Under the pieces are notes generated by a model. It made no database searches and was not told the DNA's origin. It was given only the letters and a program-made list of their open reading frames with translations. From Phycisphaerae bacterium (GTDB lineage: Bacteria > Planctomycetota > Phycisphaerae > UBA1845 > PWPN01): a stretch of DNA of 64,000 nt. This document shows positions 16,380 through 26,034 of the stretch, in pieces. The position numbers were made by a program, and so were the translations under genes. Each line of letters begins with the position of its first letter. The first letter of the stretch is position 1. The stretch spans positions 1-64,000 of the forward strand of contig DAOOIV010000007.1 of assembly GCA_035384605.1 (NCBI GenBank), written 5' to 3'.

Positions 16380-17741
16380 ATGCCCAAACGCAACCTCGTC
16401 TGGATCGCGGTCGGTGCTGTTCTCGCCGTTCTGCTGTGGAAAGTGCCCGAGGCCCTGATCCGCCGGGACGCACTCTACGACCAGTTCGGCCCGCTGACCG
16501 ACGTCAGCCTTCAGATCCACAGGAATTACGTTGAGGAAGTGGACAAGAAGACCCTGCTGAGGGGGGCGATCGACGGGATGATGCAGCGGCTCGATCCCTA
16601 CAGCCGCTATTTTGACTCCGCCGAGTACGAGCAGTTCAGCAAGCGGATTGAAGGGCAGTTTTACGGGATCGGCGTGGAGATCGATCAGCTTCACACCGGC
16701 GAGCTGGTGATTGTCAGTCCGATCGAGGGCAGCCCCGCGTTTCTGGCGGACCTGCGAGCCGACGACCGGATCATCATGATCGACGACACGAGAACGGTGG
16801 ACATTTCGGCCGAGAAGGCGGTCGAACTGATCAAGGGGGAGCCCAACACGTCGGTTCGGCTTACGCTGTTCCGGCCGTCGACGGGGCAGCAGTTCGAGAA
16901 GACGATCGAGCGAAAGCTGATCACCGTGCCGACGGTCCGCGGTTGGGCCCACACCGAGGACTGGGAATGGGATTACCTGATCGATCCCGAGTACCGTATC
17001 GGCTATGTCCGCATTCTCAACTTCGAGTTGAACACGGCCAAGCAGCTTGACGTCGTCGTCCGGAAGCTGCTGGTCTACGATGAGATACAGGGTCTGGTGA
17101 TCGACGTCCGGGACAACCCCGGCGGGCTGCTGGACGTCGTGGTGCCGGTCGCCGACCGGTTTCTCGACGAAGGAATCATCGTCAGCACCCGCGGCCGCAA
17201 CACGCCAGAGCAGCGACGGGAGGCCTCTCGCCAGGACACTTATCCGTCGTATTTGAAAGTGGCCCTGCTGGTCAACGGGGGGTCGGCCAGCGCTTCGGAG
17301 ATACTCGCCGGTGCTCTCAAGGACCACAAGCGGGCGGTTGTCGTGGGCGAGAAGACCTTCGGCAAGGGGAGCGTTCAGACCCTGTTCGAGGTCGAGAACG
17401 GCCACGGTATCGTGAAGCTGACCACTGGCTACTGGTATTTGCCAAGCGGCGAGCGGATTCATGACAAGGGGATCATGCCGGACAAGGTCGTCGAGCTGAC
17501 GCCGGGCGAGAGAGCAGCGATGATCGAGTCTCGCGTGCGGGTCTATTCGACGAGGCGTCCGAGTCTTCCGGCGACGGCGACGGCACCGGCCACCGCTTCG
17601 GCCCCGGCATCAAGGCCCTCTGCAACGTCGACCGCCACGGCACCGGCGAAGATCACCGTGATGATCGATCGTCAGCTTCAGACGGCGCTGGACATTCTTC
17701 GCGAGCAAATCGGTCCGGCAGCGACTGCCCCGGCAAGATGA
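16380..17741 (+). CDS. CtpA-type carboxy-terminal processing protease (S41)
   Basis: 453 residues. One membrane anchor (about 7-26) precedes a region rich in acidic and aromatic residues, a PDZ domain (GIGVEIDQL to DDRIIMIDDTRTV, about 96-165) and the S41 catalytic domain. The Ser-Lys dyad is visible: S304 in GGSASASEI and K329 in EKTFGKGSVQ, with the DNPGG strand near 245-249. The tail is Ala/Pro/Thr-rich. It should cleave C-termini of proteins outside the cytoplasmic membrane. The ATG at 16380 with GGGAG upstream is preferred because it places the anchor directly after a short basic stretch. It overlaps the next gene by 4 nt. Confidence 0.9.
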   Translation: MPKRNLVWIAVGAVLAVLLWKVPEALIRRDALYDQFGPLTDVSLQIHRNYVEEVDKKTLLRGAIDGMMQRLDPYSRYFDSAEYEQFSKRIEGQFYGIGVEIDQLHTGELVIVSPIEGSPAFLADLRADDRIIMIDDTRTVDISAEKAVELIKGEPNTSVRLTLFRPSTGQQFEKTIERKLITVPTVRGWAHTEDWEWDYLIDPEYRIGYVRILNFELNTAKQLDVVVRKLLVYDEIQGLVIDVRDNPGGLLDVVVPVADRFLDEGIIVSTRGRNTPEQRREASRQDTYPSYLKVALLVNGGSASASEILAGALKDHKRAVVVGEKTFGKGSVQTLFEVENGHGIVKLTTGYWYLPSGERIHDKGIMPDKVVELTPGERAAMIESRVRVYSTRRPSLPATATAPATASAPASRPSATSTATAPAKITVMIDRQLQTALDILREQIGPAATAPAR

Positions 17742-18265
17742 TAGGGCGACCGCGAATGGAAAAAGACCCGCAACAAGTTGCACGGCTTGCCGAAAAACGG
17801 CGGGATGAGAACTGGCGGTTCCGCAGTTTCCTGAAGATGCTCAGCCGGCGTCGCCAGCGGGAGGTCAACCGCATCGCCGAGCAGTATGGACTTGAGGCCG
17901 AATCGCGGATCGACTGCCGAGAATGCGGAGCCTGCTGCCGCGACAATGCGATACCGGTCAGCGAAGAGGAGATTGAGAGGCTGGCCGGGCGACTGGGTCT
18001 CTCGCCCGACGAGGTACGGGCGAAATACATCTCTCATGACGAGGCCGAAGGCGACCACATCGACGCCCGGCCGTGCCCTTTTCTGAACGGCAACCTTTGT
18101 TCGGTGTACGACAGCCGGCCGGAGGGCTGCCGCGGCTACCCCTATATCGGCGGCGACATCGCCACCCGCACGATCGGCATCATTGAGCGAGCCGGAACCT
18201 GTCCGATTATCTTTGACATGCTTGAGCGCCTCAAAGACGCCGTCGGATTCCGGCGTTACCGGTGA
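17738..18265 (+). CDS. YkgJ-family cysteine cluster protein
   Basis: 175 residues. The cluster CRECGACC (Cys60, 63, 66, 67) plus Cys113, Cys121 and Cys131 (RPCPFLNGNLCSVYDSRPEGC) matches the zinc- or iron-chelating CxxCxxCC family. Members of this family bind a metal or Fe-S centre; their reaction is mostly unknown. The ATG overlaps the protease stop codon (ATGA), which suggests translational coupling; an alternative ATG lies at 17756. The 3' end overlaps the convergent small gene by 10 nt. Confidence 0.8.
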   Translation: MIGRPRMEKDPQQVARLAEKRRDENWRFRSFLKMLSRRRQREVNRIAEQYGLEAESRIDCRECGACCRDNAIPVSEEEIERLAGRLGLSPDEVRAKYISHDEAEGDHIDARPCPFLNGNLCSVYDSRPEGCRGYPYIGGDIATRTIGIIERAGTCPIIFDMLERLKDAVGFRRYR

Positions 18266-18519
18266 GCCAAGTAGTGCTCGATATCCTGTCGGACTTCCGG
18301 CACCAGGTAGCGGTCGGCAAGTTCTGGCATTGCGGCCATAGCGGCGACGGTTCGGTCATAGCGGGTTGCGACGTCGGCGGTGGTGTCAACGAAGAGGATC
18401 GTCCTGCCCTTGAGGCGACACAGACCTCCGCCGTCGCCGCCCATCGGCTCGGCGCGGACATCCACCCCAATTTCTTCCGCCAGGGTAAGCAACGACTCGA
18501 GGCGACTTGCCAGATCCAT
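18256..18519 (-). CDS. Small conserved hypothetical protein
   Basis: 87 residues, MDLASRLESLLTLAEEIG onward, with a central GGLCRLKGRTILFVDTTADV and a helical C-terminus. No membrane segment or signal. The ATG has AGGTG 4 nt upstream. Composition and alternation of strands and helices look like a real folded protein; I do not recognise a family. It runs convergent to the YkgJ-like gene and overlaps its last 10 nt. Confidence 0.6.
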   Translation of the reverse strand: MDLASRLESLLTLAEEIGVDVRAEPMGGDGGGLCRLKGRTILFVDTTADVATRYDRTVAAMAAMPELADRYLVPEVRQDIEHYLAHR

Positions 18520-18592
18520 CCGACACCTTCAAGTCAATTGGAAAGGCTTGCCGATAACATACTTAACCCTCGTGCGTGAGGGCGAGGAACGC

Positions 18593-19480
18593 ATGGCTTT
18601 ACAGCCTCAGAAAATCCCTGTTCGTACTCCGCCGGCCAGGGAGGGGGTGAAACCGCCTCCACGGCCCGCAACACCGGCCGCGGCTCCGCGTCCTGCGTCC
18701 GAAGTCAGCACTTTAGCCAAGGATGCCTATGCGTTACAAGCCCAGGTCGACGAGTTGGCCCGGCAATTCGAGGTCATGCAGGCCCAACTCCGCCAGACCC
18801 AGAAGCTGGCCAGCCTGGGCACCACGGCGGCGATGATCGCCCACGAGTTCAACAATCTGTTCACGCCGGTGGTAGCCTACGCCCAGCAGGCTCTGGACAC
18901 GGGTGACGTGGAACTGATGAAAACGGCCTTGGCCAAGACCCTTGATCGGACCAATGCCATGCGGCAGATGGCCGACCGGGTGATCGGCCTGGCCCGCCAG
19001 CCGTCGGGGAGTATCCGGTCGGTCAATGTCCGGCAGTTGGCCGATAACGCCGTGGGCTGCCTGTGCCGCGACCTTGGCAAGGACAACATCAGCCTGAACA
19101 TCCAGATCGATTCCGGCTTGTGCGTGCGGGCAGATGAAAACCAGTTGCTGCAGGTGATGTTCAACCTCGTGGTCAATGCTCGGCAAGCGATGCTTGGGCG
19201 GCGGGGGCGATTGACTATCGACGCCGTGCCGATCGACGAAAACCGTGTGGAGATCAACGTCCGGGACACCGGCTGCGGCATCTCTCCGGAGAATCTTGGT
19301 CGCGTTTTTGAGCCTTTCTTCTCGACCAAGCAGGAAGCCGACAAACCGGACCGCCGCGGGCTGGGCCTGGGCCTGGCCATCTCCCGCAACATCATTGAAG
19401 ACCTGGGCGGCACCATCTCGGTGACCAGCGAAGTCAACGTCGGAACGACGTTCACCGTCACCTTGCCACGGGCAGAATGA
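18593..19480 (+). CDS. Soluble histidine kinase (NtrB-like)
   Basis: 295 residues. A proline-rich N-terminus is followed by a short coiled coil (about 40-72), the dimerisation box with phospho-acceptor H84 (AHEFNNLFTP), and a GHKL ATPase domain. That domain has an N box (NLVVNARQAM, 191-200), G1 (DTGCGIS, 225-231) and G2 (GLGLGLA, 256-262). No membrane segment or sensory domain is visible, so the signal may come through a partner protein. No response regulator lies nearby. The ATG at 18593 is chosen because GAGGA stands 4 nt upstream and longer in-frame extensions are low-complexity arginine-rich. Confidence 0.85.
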   Translation: MALQPQKIPVRTPPAREGVKPPPRPATPAAAPRPASEVSTLAKDAYALQAQVDELARQFEVMQAQLRQTQKLASLGTTAAMIAHEFNNLFTPVVAYAQQALDTGDVELMKTALAKTLDRTNAMRQMADRVIGLARQPSGSIRSVNVRQLADNAVGCLCRDLGKDNISLNIQIDSGLCVRADENQLLQVMFNLVVNARQAMLGRRGRLTIDAVPIDENRVEINVRDTGCGISPENLGRVFEPFFSTKQEADKPDRRGLGLGLAISRNIIEDLGGTISVTSEVNVGTTFTVTLPRAE

Positions 19481-19851
19481 CCGAGGCAGACCGGTTTCCG
19501 CCGTCTGCCGACCTCTCTGACAAAAGACCGGCTGACAAACAGCCGGCGGCATCCTCGATGAGACCGTCGCGGCCCCGTTGCTGTCGGCTCTTGCGCGCAC
19601 CCCTGTTGCCGTGTTGGGACGCGCGGTCGCTGGTGGAGGCGGACGCCGGGGGTGATTATGCTATCCGAGCAGAGAGCCGCGAGGCCGCGCATGGTCGTGT
19701 TTGTTGTGGAGAGGCGGAAAGCGTGCGTCTGGCGGGCGGAAGGTATCGGGATAGTTGACGCTCCGACCGGGTTCGCCTGGCAGACGGTTATCGAGCGGCG
19801 GGTTGGGCGCGTCGACGCATGCGGGCGAGTGGTCGATTTCGGGTGACAGTC
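19481..19851. other. Intergenic, hairpin after the kinase gene
   Basis: A GC-rich hairpin CCGGCTG (19528-19534), ACAAA, CAGCCGG (19540-19546) lies about 50 nt after the kinase stop. It has no T-run, so it is at best a weak terminator. Open frames of 60-90 codons in the rest show no protein features. Nothing else seen. Confidence 0.45.
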
Positions 19852-20610
19852 ATGAGCGCAGAAGCAAAGGGCAAGAAGGGGAGAAGGGGAAGAAAGCAAG
19901 CGTCCACGAAAAGGTCCGCCAAGTCGGGGCGTGGCCCGACTGCCGAAAGTCTCTCAACTCGACGCAAGCGGATGATGAGGATTCTGGCGGGGTTGAAGGC
20001 GGCCTATCCGGATGCCGACTGCGCGCTCAAGCACGGCAGCGCCTTGGAGCTGCTGGTGGCAACGATTCTGTCGGCTCAATCAACCGATGAGATGGTCAAC
20101 AAGGTGACGCCGGTGCTGTTCGCCGCGTATCCCAACGCGGCAGCCCTGGCATCGGCGGACCCGGCGGACGTCGAGCGGATCGTTCATCGCACAGGATTTT
20201 TTCGCCAGAAGACCAAGAGCATCATCAACGCCTGCAGGATGATCGTGGAGCGTTTCGGGGGTGAGGTGCCGCAGACGATGGACGAATTGACGCAGCTTCC
20301 CGGGGTAGCCCGCAAGACAGCCAACGTGCTTCTGGGCACGTGGTTTCACAAGAACGAAGGGGTGGTGGTGGACACCCATGTGGGGCGGCTGGCTCACCGG
20401 CTTGGCCTGACCTGGACCAGCAAGGACGAGAAGGATGCGGTCAAGATCGAGCAGGACCTCATGCAGATCATTCCCCGCGAGGAGTGGACCTACGTCGGCC
20501 ACGCCCTGATCCAACACGGTCGCCGTGTCTGTTCAGCGAGAAAGCCCAACTGCGTCGGCTGCAATCTCAACAAACACTGTCCCTCGGCGTTCGCGTTTGG
20601 CGAGGAGTAG
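19852..20610 (+). CDS. nth: Endonuclease III
   Basis: 252 residues. DNA glycosylase/AP lyase of base excision repair, removing oxidised pyrimidines. The helix-hairpin-helix is QLPGVARKTANVLL with catalytic Lys155, followed by Asp174 in VDTHVGRLAHRL. The iron-sulfur loop is C227-x6-C234-x2-C237-x5-C243. The basic N-terminal 38 residues (KGKKGRRGRK) are an extension beyond the usual family length and may help DNA binding. The ATG at 19852 is the start closest to the family length that keeps this extension. Confidence 0.93.
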   Translation: MSAEAKGKKGRRGRKQASTKRSAKSGRGPTAESLSTRRKRMMRILAGLKAAYPDADCALKHGSALELLVATILSAQSTDEMVNKVTPVLFAAYPNAAALASADPADVERIVHRTGFFRQKTKSIINACRMIVERFGGEVPQTMDELTQLPGVARKTANVLLGTWFHKNEGVVVDTHVGRLAHRLGLTWTSKDEKDAVKIEQDLMQIIPREEWTYVGHALIQHGRRVCSARKPNCVGCNLNKHCPSAFAFGEE

Positions 20611-20684
20611 CACCGACACACCCGTCTTCACTTTGCGGACGGATCGATTCGAGATACCGACACGAAGGCCGGAGAGCCGACGAG

Positions 20685-21239
20685 TTACCACTGGAATGTA
20701 TCGGCCACTTCGGCGAGGTAGTCGGCGCTATCGGCCTGATCGCGGCGGAGTTCGCGGAGCACGCCGTCTCTGGCGCGGCGAGCTTCGACGGCCTTTTCGG
20801 CTGCGGCCATCAACTCGCAGACGGCCTTGGCATCAGGGGCCCGCTTGAGCTTTGTTCGAACGGCCGGGCTGTCCAGCACCTGCCCGCTGTTGGCCAGGAT
20901 GCGGAGTTGCTCCGGGATGTGTTGCGACGGACCGGCAATCATCATAACGATATCGACCGCGTGCCCCTGGTTATCCCAGCGGACGGGTTTTTTGAGAATC
21001 ATCATGGCGATGCCGAATCGGTGAAGCTCGGCCAAGCGGCAGTGAGGGATGGCGGCGCCGTTGGTGAACGCGGTGGTTCGGGCCCGTTCGCGTGCGATCA
21101 CCGCCTCCTCAATTGTCTGGCGATCCTGGCCAAGCTGTCCGGCCAGCTTGGCCGCCAGTTTCTTGACCACCTCGATGGTGCTGCCGGCAGTCTCGCAGAG
21201 GACTACGCTTTCGGGTGACAGACTTTCTGCAATCAACAC
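20685..21239 (-). CDS. PTS IIA (PtsN/fructose-type) domain protein
   Basis: 184 residues with a GTG start, GGGAG 9 nt upstream. The domain resembles the EIIA of the fructose/mannitol and nitrogen PTS: TNGAAIPHCRLAEL carries the phospho-accepting His66, and VDIVMMIAGPSQHIPEQLRIL is the matching later motif. The C-terminal 40 residues are a charged helical extension. It probably accepts phosphate from HPr or NPr and regulates rather than transports, since no IIB/IIC genes are nearby. Cytoplasmic. Confidence 0.82.
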   Translation of the reverse strand: MLIAESLSPESVVLCETAGSTIEVVKKLAAKLAGQLGQDRQTIEEAVIARERARTTAFTNGAAIPHCRLAELHRFGIAMMILKKPVRWDNQGHAVDIVMMIAGPSQHIPEQLRILANSGQVLDSPAVRTKLKRAPDAKAVCELMAAAEKAVEARRARDGVLRELRRDQADSADYLAEVADTFQW

Positions 21240-21681
21240 TTCTTGAAACTCCCGACACGCCCTGTTTTCGGAGTCGTGTCAATAGCGACCTCCCGCCAAG
21301 CTGCGAACGATGTCGATGCGGACATCGCGTCCATGTGCAATTCCTGGATCTCGCTGACCGGAAACAAACGGCATGCCCCGGTACTGCCCCGGTTCCCAGG
21401 TGTTGGCAGGATGACGAGATTATACCCCTTCCACCTACCCGAGTACAGGCCCGTGACCGGGCAACAGGAGGCGGGGGAAGAGCCGCAAGTCTTGACGAGA
21501 ACGGCACTTTCCGTCCGGGACTGAGGGGCTTGACCGCGCGTGGGGCGGCGCGGATGATCCGAGTTGAACGCAGGGGACGACCGGTGCCGGATGTGAGGTG
21601 GGGCTGCACAGGGACCGGGCGGCCGGCAGTCCAAGGTCAGGGAATCCGTAACGAGGAGTTGTCGGGAATAGCAGGTGGCCG
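21240..21681. other. Divergent intergenic region, nothing recognised
   Basis: 442 bp between the starts of the PTS IIA gene (minus) and the large hydrolase-like gene (plus). It should contain promoters for both, but I find no convincing -35/-10 pair, repeat or RNA. Confidence 0.45.
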
Positions 21682-24600
21682 ATGAACGCGATGCTTGTGC
21701 TCACGATGATGGCGGGAACTGCGGTGGTTGATAAGCGCATTGATCTTGGAGAGTTTGCGAGGGCGGTTGAATACACGGGCGACAAGCCGGAGACGCTCGA
21801 GGTTCGCGAACTCGACCGCGGTATTGACGGCTGGACGGCATGGAAAGGCGAGGACGGCCAGTACATGATCGGCCTGGAGTGGGATGAACCCCGCGATATT
21901 GCCGAGACGTGCATCGAATTCCGGCACGCCGTGGCTAATCGAGAGGCCATTGCGGTGCAGTACTGGCAGCATCACTGGCCCAGTGACGCCGCCGGCGGCT
22001 GGGCTCCGCTTGATGATCCGTTTCACGGCAAGTGGGTCACGGCAAAGGCCGACTGGTGGGCGGGGGATCGGGACGTCTCGTTTGCGTTCGTTCCGTATAA
22101 CGAGGAGCAAGCCGGCGAGAAAGCTCCTGACATGCGTTATCGCCGGACATACCGTTTGAGGTTTCTTTGCGGCAAGAACGAGCTGCCGCCGGTGCGGTAT
22201 CTGCGGGCATACGGTCCCAACAAGACGGTCGAGGCTACGTTTGATATTGAGATGGACGGCACCAGCAGGTTGGATGCGCCTTTGGCCGTCAGCGTGGTCA
22301 ACGGCTACGTCCTGGCCGAGGATAAGAAGACGACCATGACGACGGCTCGCCTAGCGACGTCGCCGGCCAACATGACGCTCCGTTTTTTCGAGGGGGACGT
22401 TGAGAGCAAGACTCGCACCATCGTGACGGTTCGGAGTTCGCGCGATTCGATGGAGGGGTTCTCGTTCCTGCCGGCCGAGGCGGTGAAGTACGGCGTCATC
22501 CGCATCCCGTCGCTGGGCGTTGTCGTCTCGCACCGGGGCAGCCAGGCGGATGTGGAGGCAGGCTTGAAGGGAGGCATGGCCGTGTTCGATCGCGTGGCGG
22601 CCGAGCCCGAGCAGACCTGGGAGCGGGCCCGCAGGGAAATCCCGGTCTTGAGCAAGGTCAAGCATGAGGGTGGACCGTTGTACCTTCCGCTGGGTCCGCC
22701 CGAAGCCCGTCAGGAAATCGCCGTCCGCTACGACGGCAGTTTTCTGCTGGACAGCAGCGCGTTGAAATCCGGCGGCGTCGACGCCGAGCGCATGCAGTGG
22801 CCGGCGAACCGCTGGTTGATCCGTCTCATTTCCGGTGAGCCGGCCTTCGATCATGAAACCGAGGGCAACGTCAAGCAGCAGCTTCTGGACGGCTATTTGC
22901 CGATCGTGGTCAATAGCTGGCAGGCCAACGGCATCGATTACAGGCAGACGTCCGTTGCGGGTTTCCTCGACGAGAAGCACGGCAACGTCCAAGGCGATGA
23001 GACGGTTGTGCTCATGTCGCGGTTGGAGATGACCAATAGCGGGCAGAGCGATGCTGAGGCCGTCGTGAAGTTGTGGAACGAACCTCACGAGGCGATGGTC
23101 TTGGAGAACGGAAACATCTTGGCCAAGGGCCGGTACGAAGACGGCAAGCTGCGCAACTACGAGAATCCTCGGATCCGGTTCAGAGTCAATGCCCCCGACG
23201 GCAGTCTGAAGATCGGCCCTGAGTCGGAACAAATGCCCGACGCGGTGCTGACCTATCGGCGGAAGCTGGCGGCGGGTGCGTCGGAAGCGGTCGTGTTGGC
23301 CATTCCCTTCGTGACGATTGACACGGACGCTGAGTTGCAGCAACTGGCCGGGCTGGGATTTGACAGGATGCTCGAGCACGAGGTCGTTCGCTGGCGTCGC
23401 ATCATCTCGAACGCGGCGAAGGTCGAGGTGCCCAACCAGCTCCTCAATGATTTCTACAAGGCGCAGTTGAGCCACATACTGATCACGGCGGACCGGGACG
23501 TGCACAACGGGCTGATGCTGGCGCCGGCCGCGACGTTTTCGTACAACGTCTGCCTGAACGAATCCTGCCACCAGATCCGAGCGCTGGAGATCCGGGGGTT
23601 GCACGACGAGGCCCGGCGGTTTCTCGATTTCGCCATCGAGGGGCAGTCGAGCCGCGGTCTGCACGGTCGATTCACCGATCGAAAGGGCGTGCTGCACGGC
23701 ATGCCGACCAAGGACGGGGACTACCAGCATTTCAACTACAACCTCGACCACGGGTTCGTTCTCTGGATGCTGAACGAGCACTATCGCTACACTCGCGATC
23801 AGGAATGGTTAGGCAAAGTGGCGAATGCGATGGTGCAGGCGTGTGATTTCGTAACGCGTCAGCGTAAGACGGGCCCCGAGGCGAACACGCTCGGACGTGA
23901 CGATGATCTGTGGGGCAAGGGGCTGTTGCCGCCGGGGCATCTGGAGGACCCACCTGAGTGGTTGTGGTGGTTCGCGGTGAACGCATACGCTTATCGCGGG
24001 ATGAAGCTTACCGCCGAGTCGCTGGCCGAGATCAAACACCCGGAAGCCGAGAGGATCGCGAAAGACGCGGAGGACTTCGGCCGTTGTCTTCGTGACAGTT
24101 GTCGCGAGTCGATGCTTCGGGCTCCGGTTGTGCGTTTGCGCGACGGCACGTATATCCCGCACCAACCGACGCGGAGCCGATTGCGGGGACGTGACCTTGG
24201 CTGGATTCGCGATGCGCTCTACGGACCGGTGCACCTGATGGACTGCTTCGTGTATCCGGACGATTCTCGCGAGGCCGAATGGATTCTACGCGACACCGAG
24301 GATAACGTGTTCATCGGTGCGGCGCGAGGGCGTGCGGTTACCGACTATGAGCAGCAGTGGTTCAGTTGGGGCGGCATCACGCTGCAGTCGAATCTGCTGC
24401 CTAACCCGCTGATTTATCTGCGCCGCGGCGAGAGCAAGCATGCCATCCGGGCGTTTTTCAACAGTCTGGCGGCCAACGTATATGAGGACGTCCGCACTTT
24501 CTGCGAGCATCCCATCAAGAGGTATGGCGTGGGGACGGGGCCGTTTTTCAAGTCGCCTGATGAGTCGGCCTTTATTGTGTGGCTGCGGCATCTGCTGATT

Positions 24601-24927
24601 CTGGAACAAGGTGACGGACTGCACCTGCTGGCGGGCGTACCACAGGCCTGGCTGGCGCCGGGCAAGGAGATTGTCGTTGAAAGGGCTGCGAGCTGGTACG
24701 GTCCGATCGACATGAAGGTTACATCACAGGACACGCCGCGTCAGATAAGAGTGGAGATCGCCGGTCCGTCGCGATCGCCTGGGACAATAAGACTGCACGC
24801 CCGCGTCGGCCAGCCGCTCAAATCGGTGACGGTCAACGACAAGCCGACAAAGGATTTCGACGCCGAGAAGGGCATTGTGATGCTGCGAACATCCGGAGGG
24901 CGCACTATCGTTGTCATCTCGTATTGA
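21682..24927 (+). CDS. Large six-hairpin-glycosidase-like protein
   Basis: 1081 residues. The first half is beta-rich (about 1-560). The second half contains helical repeats with motifs typical of (alpha/alpha)6 glycosidases: QIRALEIRGLHDEARRFLDF, FNYNLDHGFVLWMLNEHYRY and LGWIRDALYGPVHLMDC. A C-terminal beta segment follows (VERAASWYGPIDMKV). I infer a carbohydrate-active hydrolase or lyase; the substrate is unknown. The N-terminus has only a short hydrophobic stretch (MLVLTMMAGTAVV), so export is uncertain. The start is chosen as the first ATG of the frame; no strong ribosome binding site is seen. Confidence 0.65.
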   Translation: MNAMLVLTMMAGTAVVDKRIDLGEFARAVEYTGDKPETLEVRELDRGIDGWTAWKGEDGQYMIGLEWDEPRDIAETCIEFRHAVANREAIAVQYWQHHWPSDAAGGWAPLDDPFHGKWVTAKADWWAGDRDVSFAFVPYNEEQAGEKAPDMRYRRTYRLRFLCGKNELPPVRYLRAYGPNKTVEATFDIEMDGTSRLDAPLAVSVVNGYVLAEDKKTTMTTARLATSPANMTLRFFEGDVESKTRTIVTVRSSRDSMEGFSFLPAEAVKYGVIRIPSLGVVVSHRGSQADVEAGLKGGMAVFDRVAAEPEQTWERARREIPVLSKVKHEGGPLYLPLGPPEARQEIAVRYDGSFLLDSSALKSGGVDAERMQWPANRWLIRLISGEPAFDHETEGNVKQQLLDGYLPIVVNSWQANGIDYRQTSVAGFLDEKHGNVQGDETVVLMSRLEMTNSGQSDAEAVVKLWNEPHEAMVLENGNILAKGRYEDGKLRNYENPRIRFRVNAPDGSLKIGPESEQMPDAVLTYRRKLAAGASEAVVLAIPFVTIDTDAELQQLAGLGFDRMLEHEVVRWRRIISNAAKVEVPNQLLNDFYKAQLSHILITADRDVHNGLMLAPAATFSYNVCLNESCHQIRALEIRGLHDEARRFLDFAIEGQSSRGLHGRFTDRKGVLHGMPTKDGDYQHFNYNLDHGFVLWMLNEHYRYTRDQEWLGKVANAMVQACDFVTRQRKTGPEANTLGRDDDLWGKGLLPPGHLEDPPEWLWWFAVNAYAYRGMKLTAESLAEIKHPEAERIAKDAEDFGRCLRDSCRESMLRAPVVRLRDGTYIPHQPTRSRLRGRDLGWIRDALYGPVHLMDCFVYPDDSREAEWILRDTEDNVFIGAARGRAVTDYEQQWFSWGGITLQSNLLPNPLIYLRRGESKHAIRAFFNSLAANVYEDVRTFCEHPIKRYGVGTGPFFKSPDESAFIVWLRHLLILEQGDGLHLLAGVPQAWLAPGKEIVVERAASWYGPIDMKVTSQDTPRQIRVEIAGPSRSPGTIRLHARVGQPLKSVTVNDKPTKDFDAEKGIVMLRTSGGRTIVVISY

Positions 24928-25088
24928 GAAGGCTGATGGGATGCGCGTGCGAAATGTCGCAACCGGCCGGCATCTTGCGTCTGAGATCACAGGCAAGATA
25001 CCGATCCCGCGCGATTCCTGCATGCGCTTGGATGGCAGACTAACCGTTTCGGGCCGCAGACCGGCTGTTCGGCAACATACGGATATCC

Positions 25089-25277
25089 CTACCAGCCAGC
25101 GTTCACGGCCGACGTGAACAGGTTGTTGACTTGTGCCCCGAGCAGCGTGATTCCTCCGACCATCACCGAAATAAGGAACGCCAGCATCACAGCGTACTCG
25201 GTCACAGTCGCGGCCTCCGATTCCGCGAAGAATCGGCGGCAGCCTGCCGCATATTGTCTTGCTCCACCGAGCCTCAT
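25089..25277 (-). CDS. Flp/Fap-type pilin
   Basis: 62 residues. ESEAATVTEYAVMLAFLISVM is the hallmark of type IVb Flp pilins: a Glu five residues into the mature hydrophobic helix, preceded by a basic leader of about 20 residues. Prepilin peptidase would cut near AESEAA. The protein would assemble into Tad-type pili, but no tad genes lie in the window, so it is an isolated copy. The ATG has AAAGGA at 6 nt. Alternatively it may be a pseudopilin for another secretion machine. Confidence 0.8.
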   Translation of the reverse strand: MRLGGARQYAAGCRRFFAESEAATVTEYAVMLAFLISVMVGGITLLGAQVNNLFTSAVNAGW

Positions 25278-26034
25278 GGTTCGTCCTTTCCCATGCGGCG
25301 AAATAGCTCGTACCTAAGTATTTACGATTCATTTCAGCCAGGGGCAAGGAAGGGAAAGACTGTCGACCCGGTCCGGAAAAACGTGGCGCGGCAAGGTTGG
25401 CCGGCGGTTGGCCGACCGCCGGGTTATCGGGCAAATGGATTGCAGGACGCGCGTGGGCGAATGCCCTGCATCATCGGGCGAATCGCACAGGAAAGCCCGA
25501 TATCCAGCCCGGCAGGGCGCGTGGTCGTGACAGACACGGGGGCAATCGCCACGGTCTTTTGAGGGGGCTTTTTCGGAAGCCCACGCGCAAGGAGCCGGAT
25601 CATCGAGCAGCCATATTGTGAAGGGGTGCTGCCTCGCGGTTGCGGCCAAGAAGAACCATGAAAAAGGTGAAAGCCTCGGTCGAATTCACGATTTGCTGTG
25701 GCCGGGTGCGTGACAGTCTGGGCGGGCATGCCGACCGGTCCAAGTTGGGCGATCAACCCCGTTCAGCGGGTTTGCCTGCCAAAACGGGCTTGATGGGGTA
25801 ACACCGTGAAGGAGGAATCGGCCGACCGTGAACCAGTCGTAAAACGACCGACCAATTTGCCCTTCGGGAAAGACCGCTGAAGGGGTCTGCTTTCGGCTTG
25901 CGTTCGCGACAACCGGGTCAGCCGCGAGGAGTGTCGCCGCTTCTGTCAGGGGCCCCCTGTGGCTTGTTTCTTCCGGCGCCCGTTGTCGCCATTTCGCAAC
26001 CGCGATACACTGACTGACAAGCATCCCGACGAGC
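25278..26034. other. Long intergenic region, no gene recognised
   Basis: 757 bp between the divergently arranged pilin and membrane-protein genes. One hairpin GGGCTT (25565-25570), 6-nt loop, AAGCCC (25577-25582) is present without a T-run. Open frames are short and lack protein features. No repeat of the dispersed family occurs here. Confidence 0.5.

Noticed and set aside
19477..19758. 93-codon frame overlapping the kinase stop as ATGA
   Set aside because: The coupling start looks inviting, but the translation is low in hydrophobic core, begins with a hairpin sequence and resembles no protein.
25565..25582. Hairpin GGGCTT/AAGCCC as terminator
   Set aside because: No T-run follows on either strand and no gene ends nearby.
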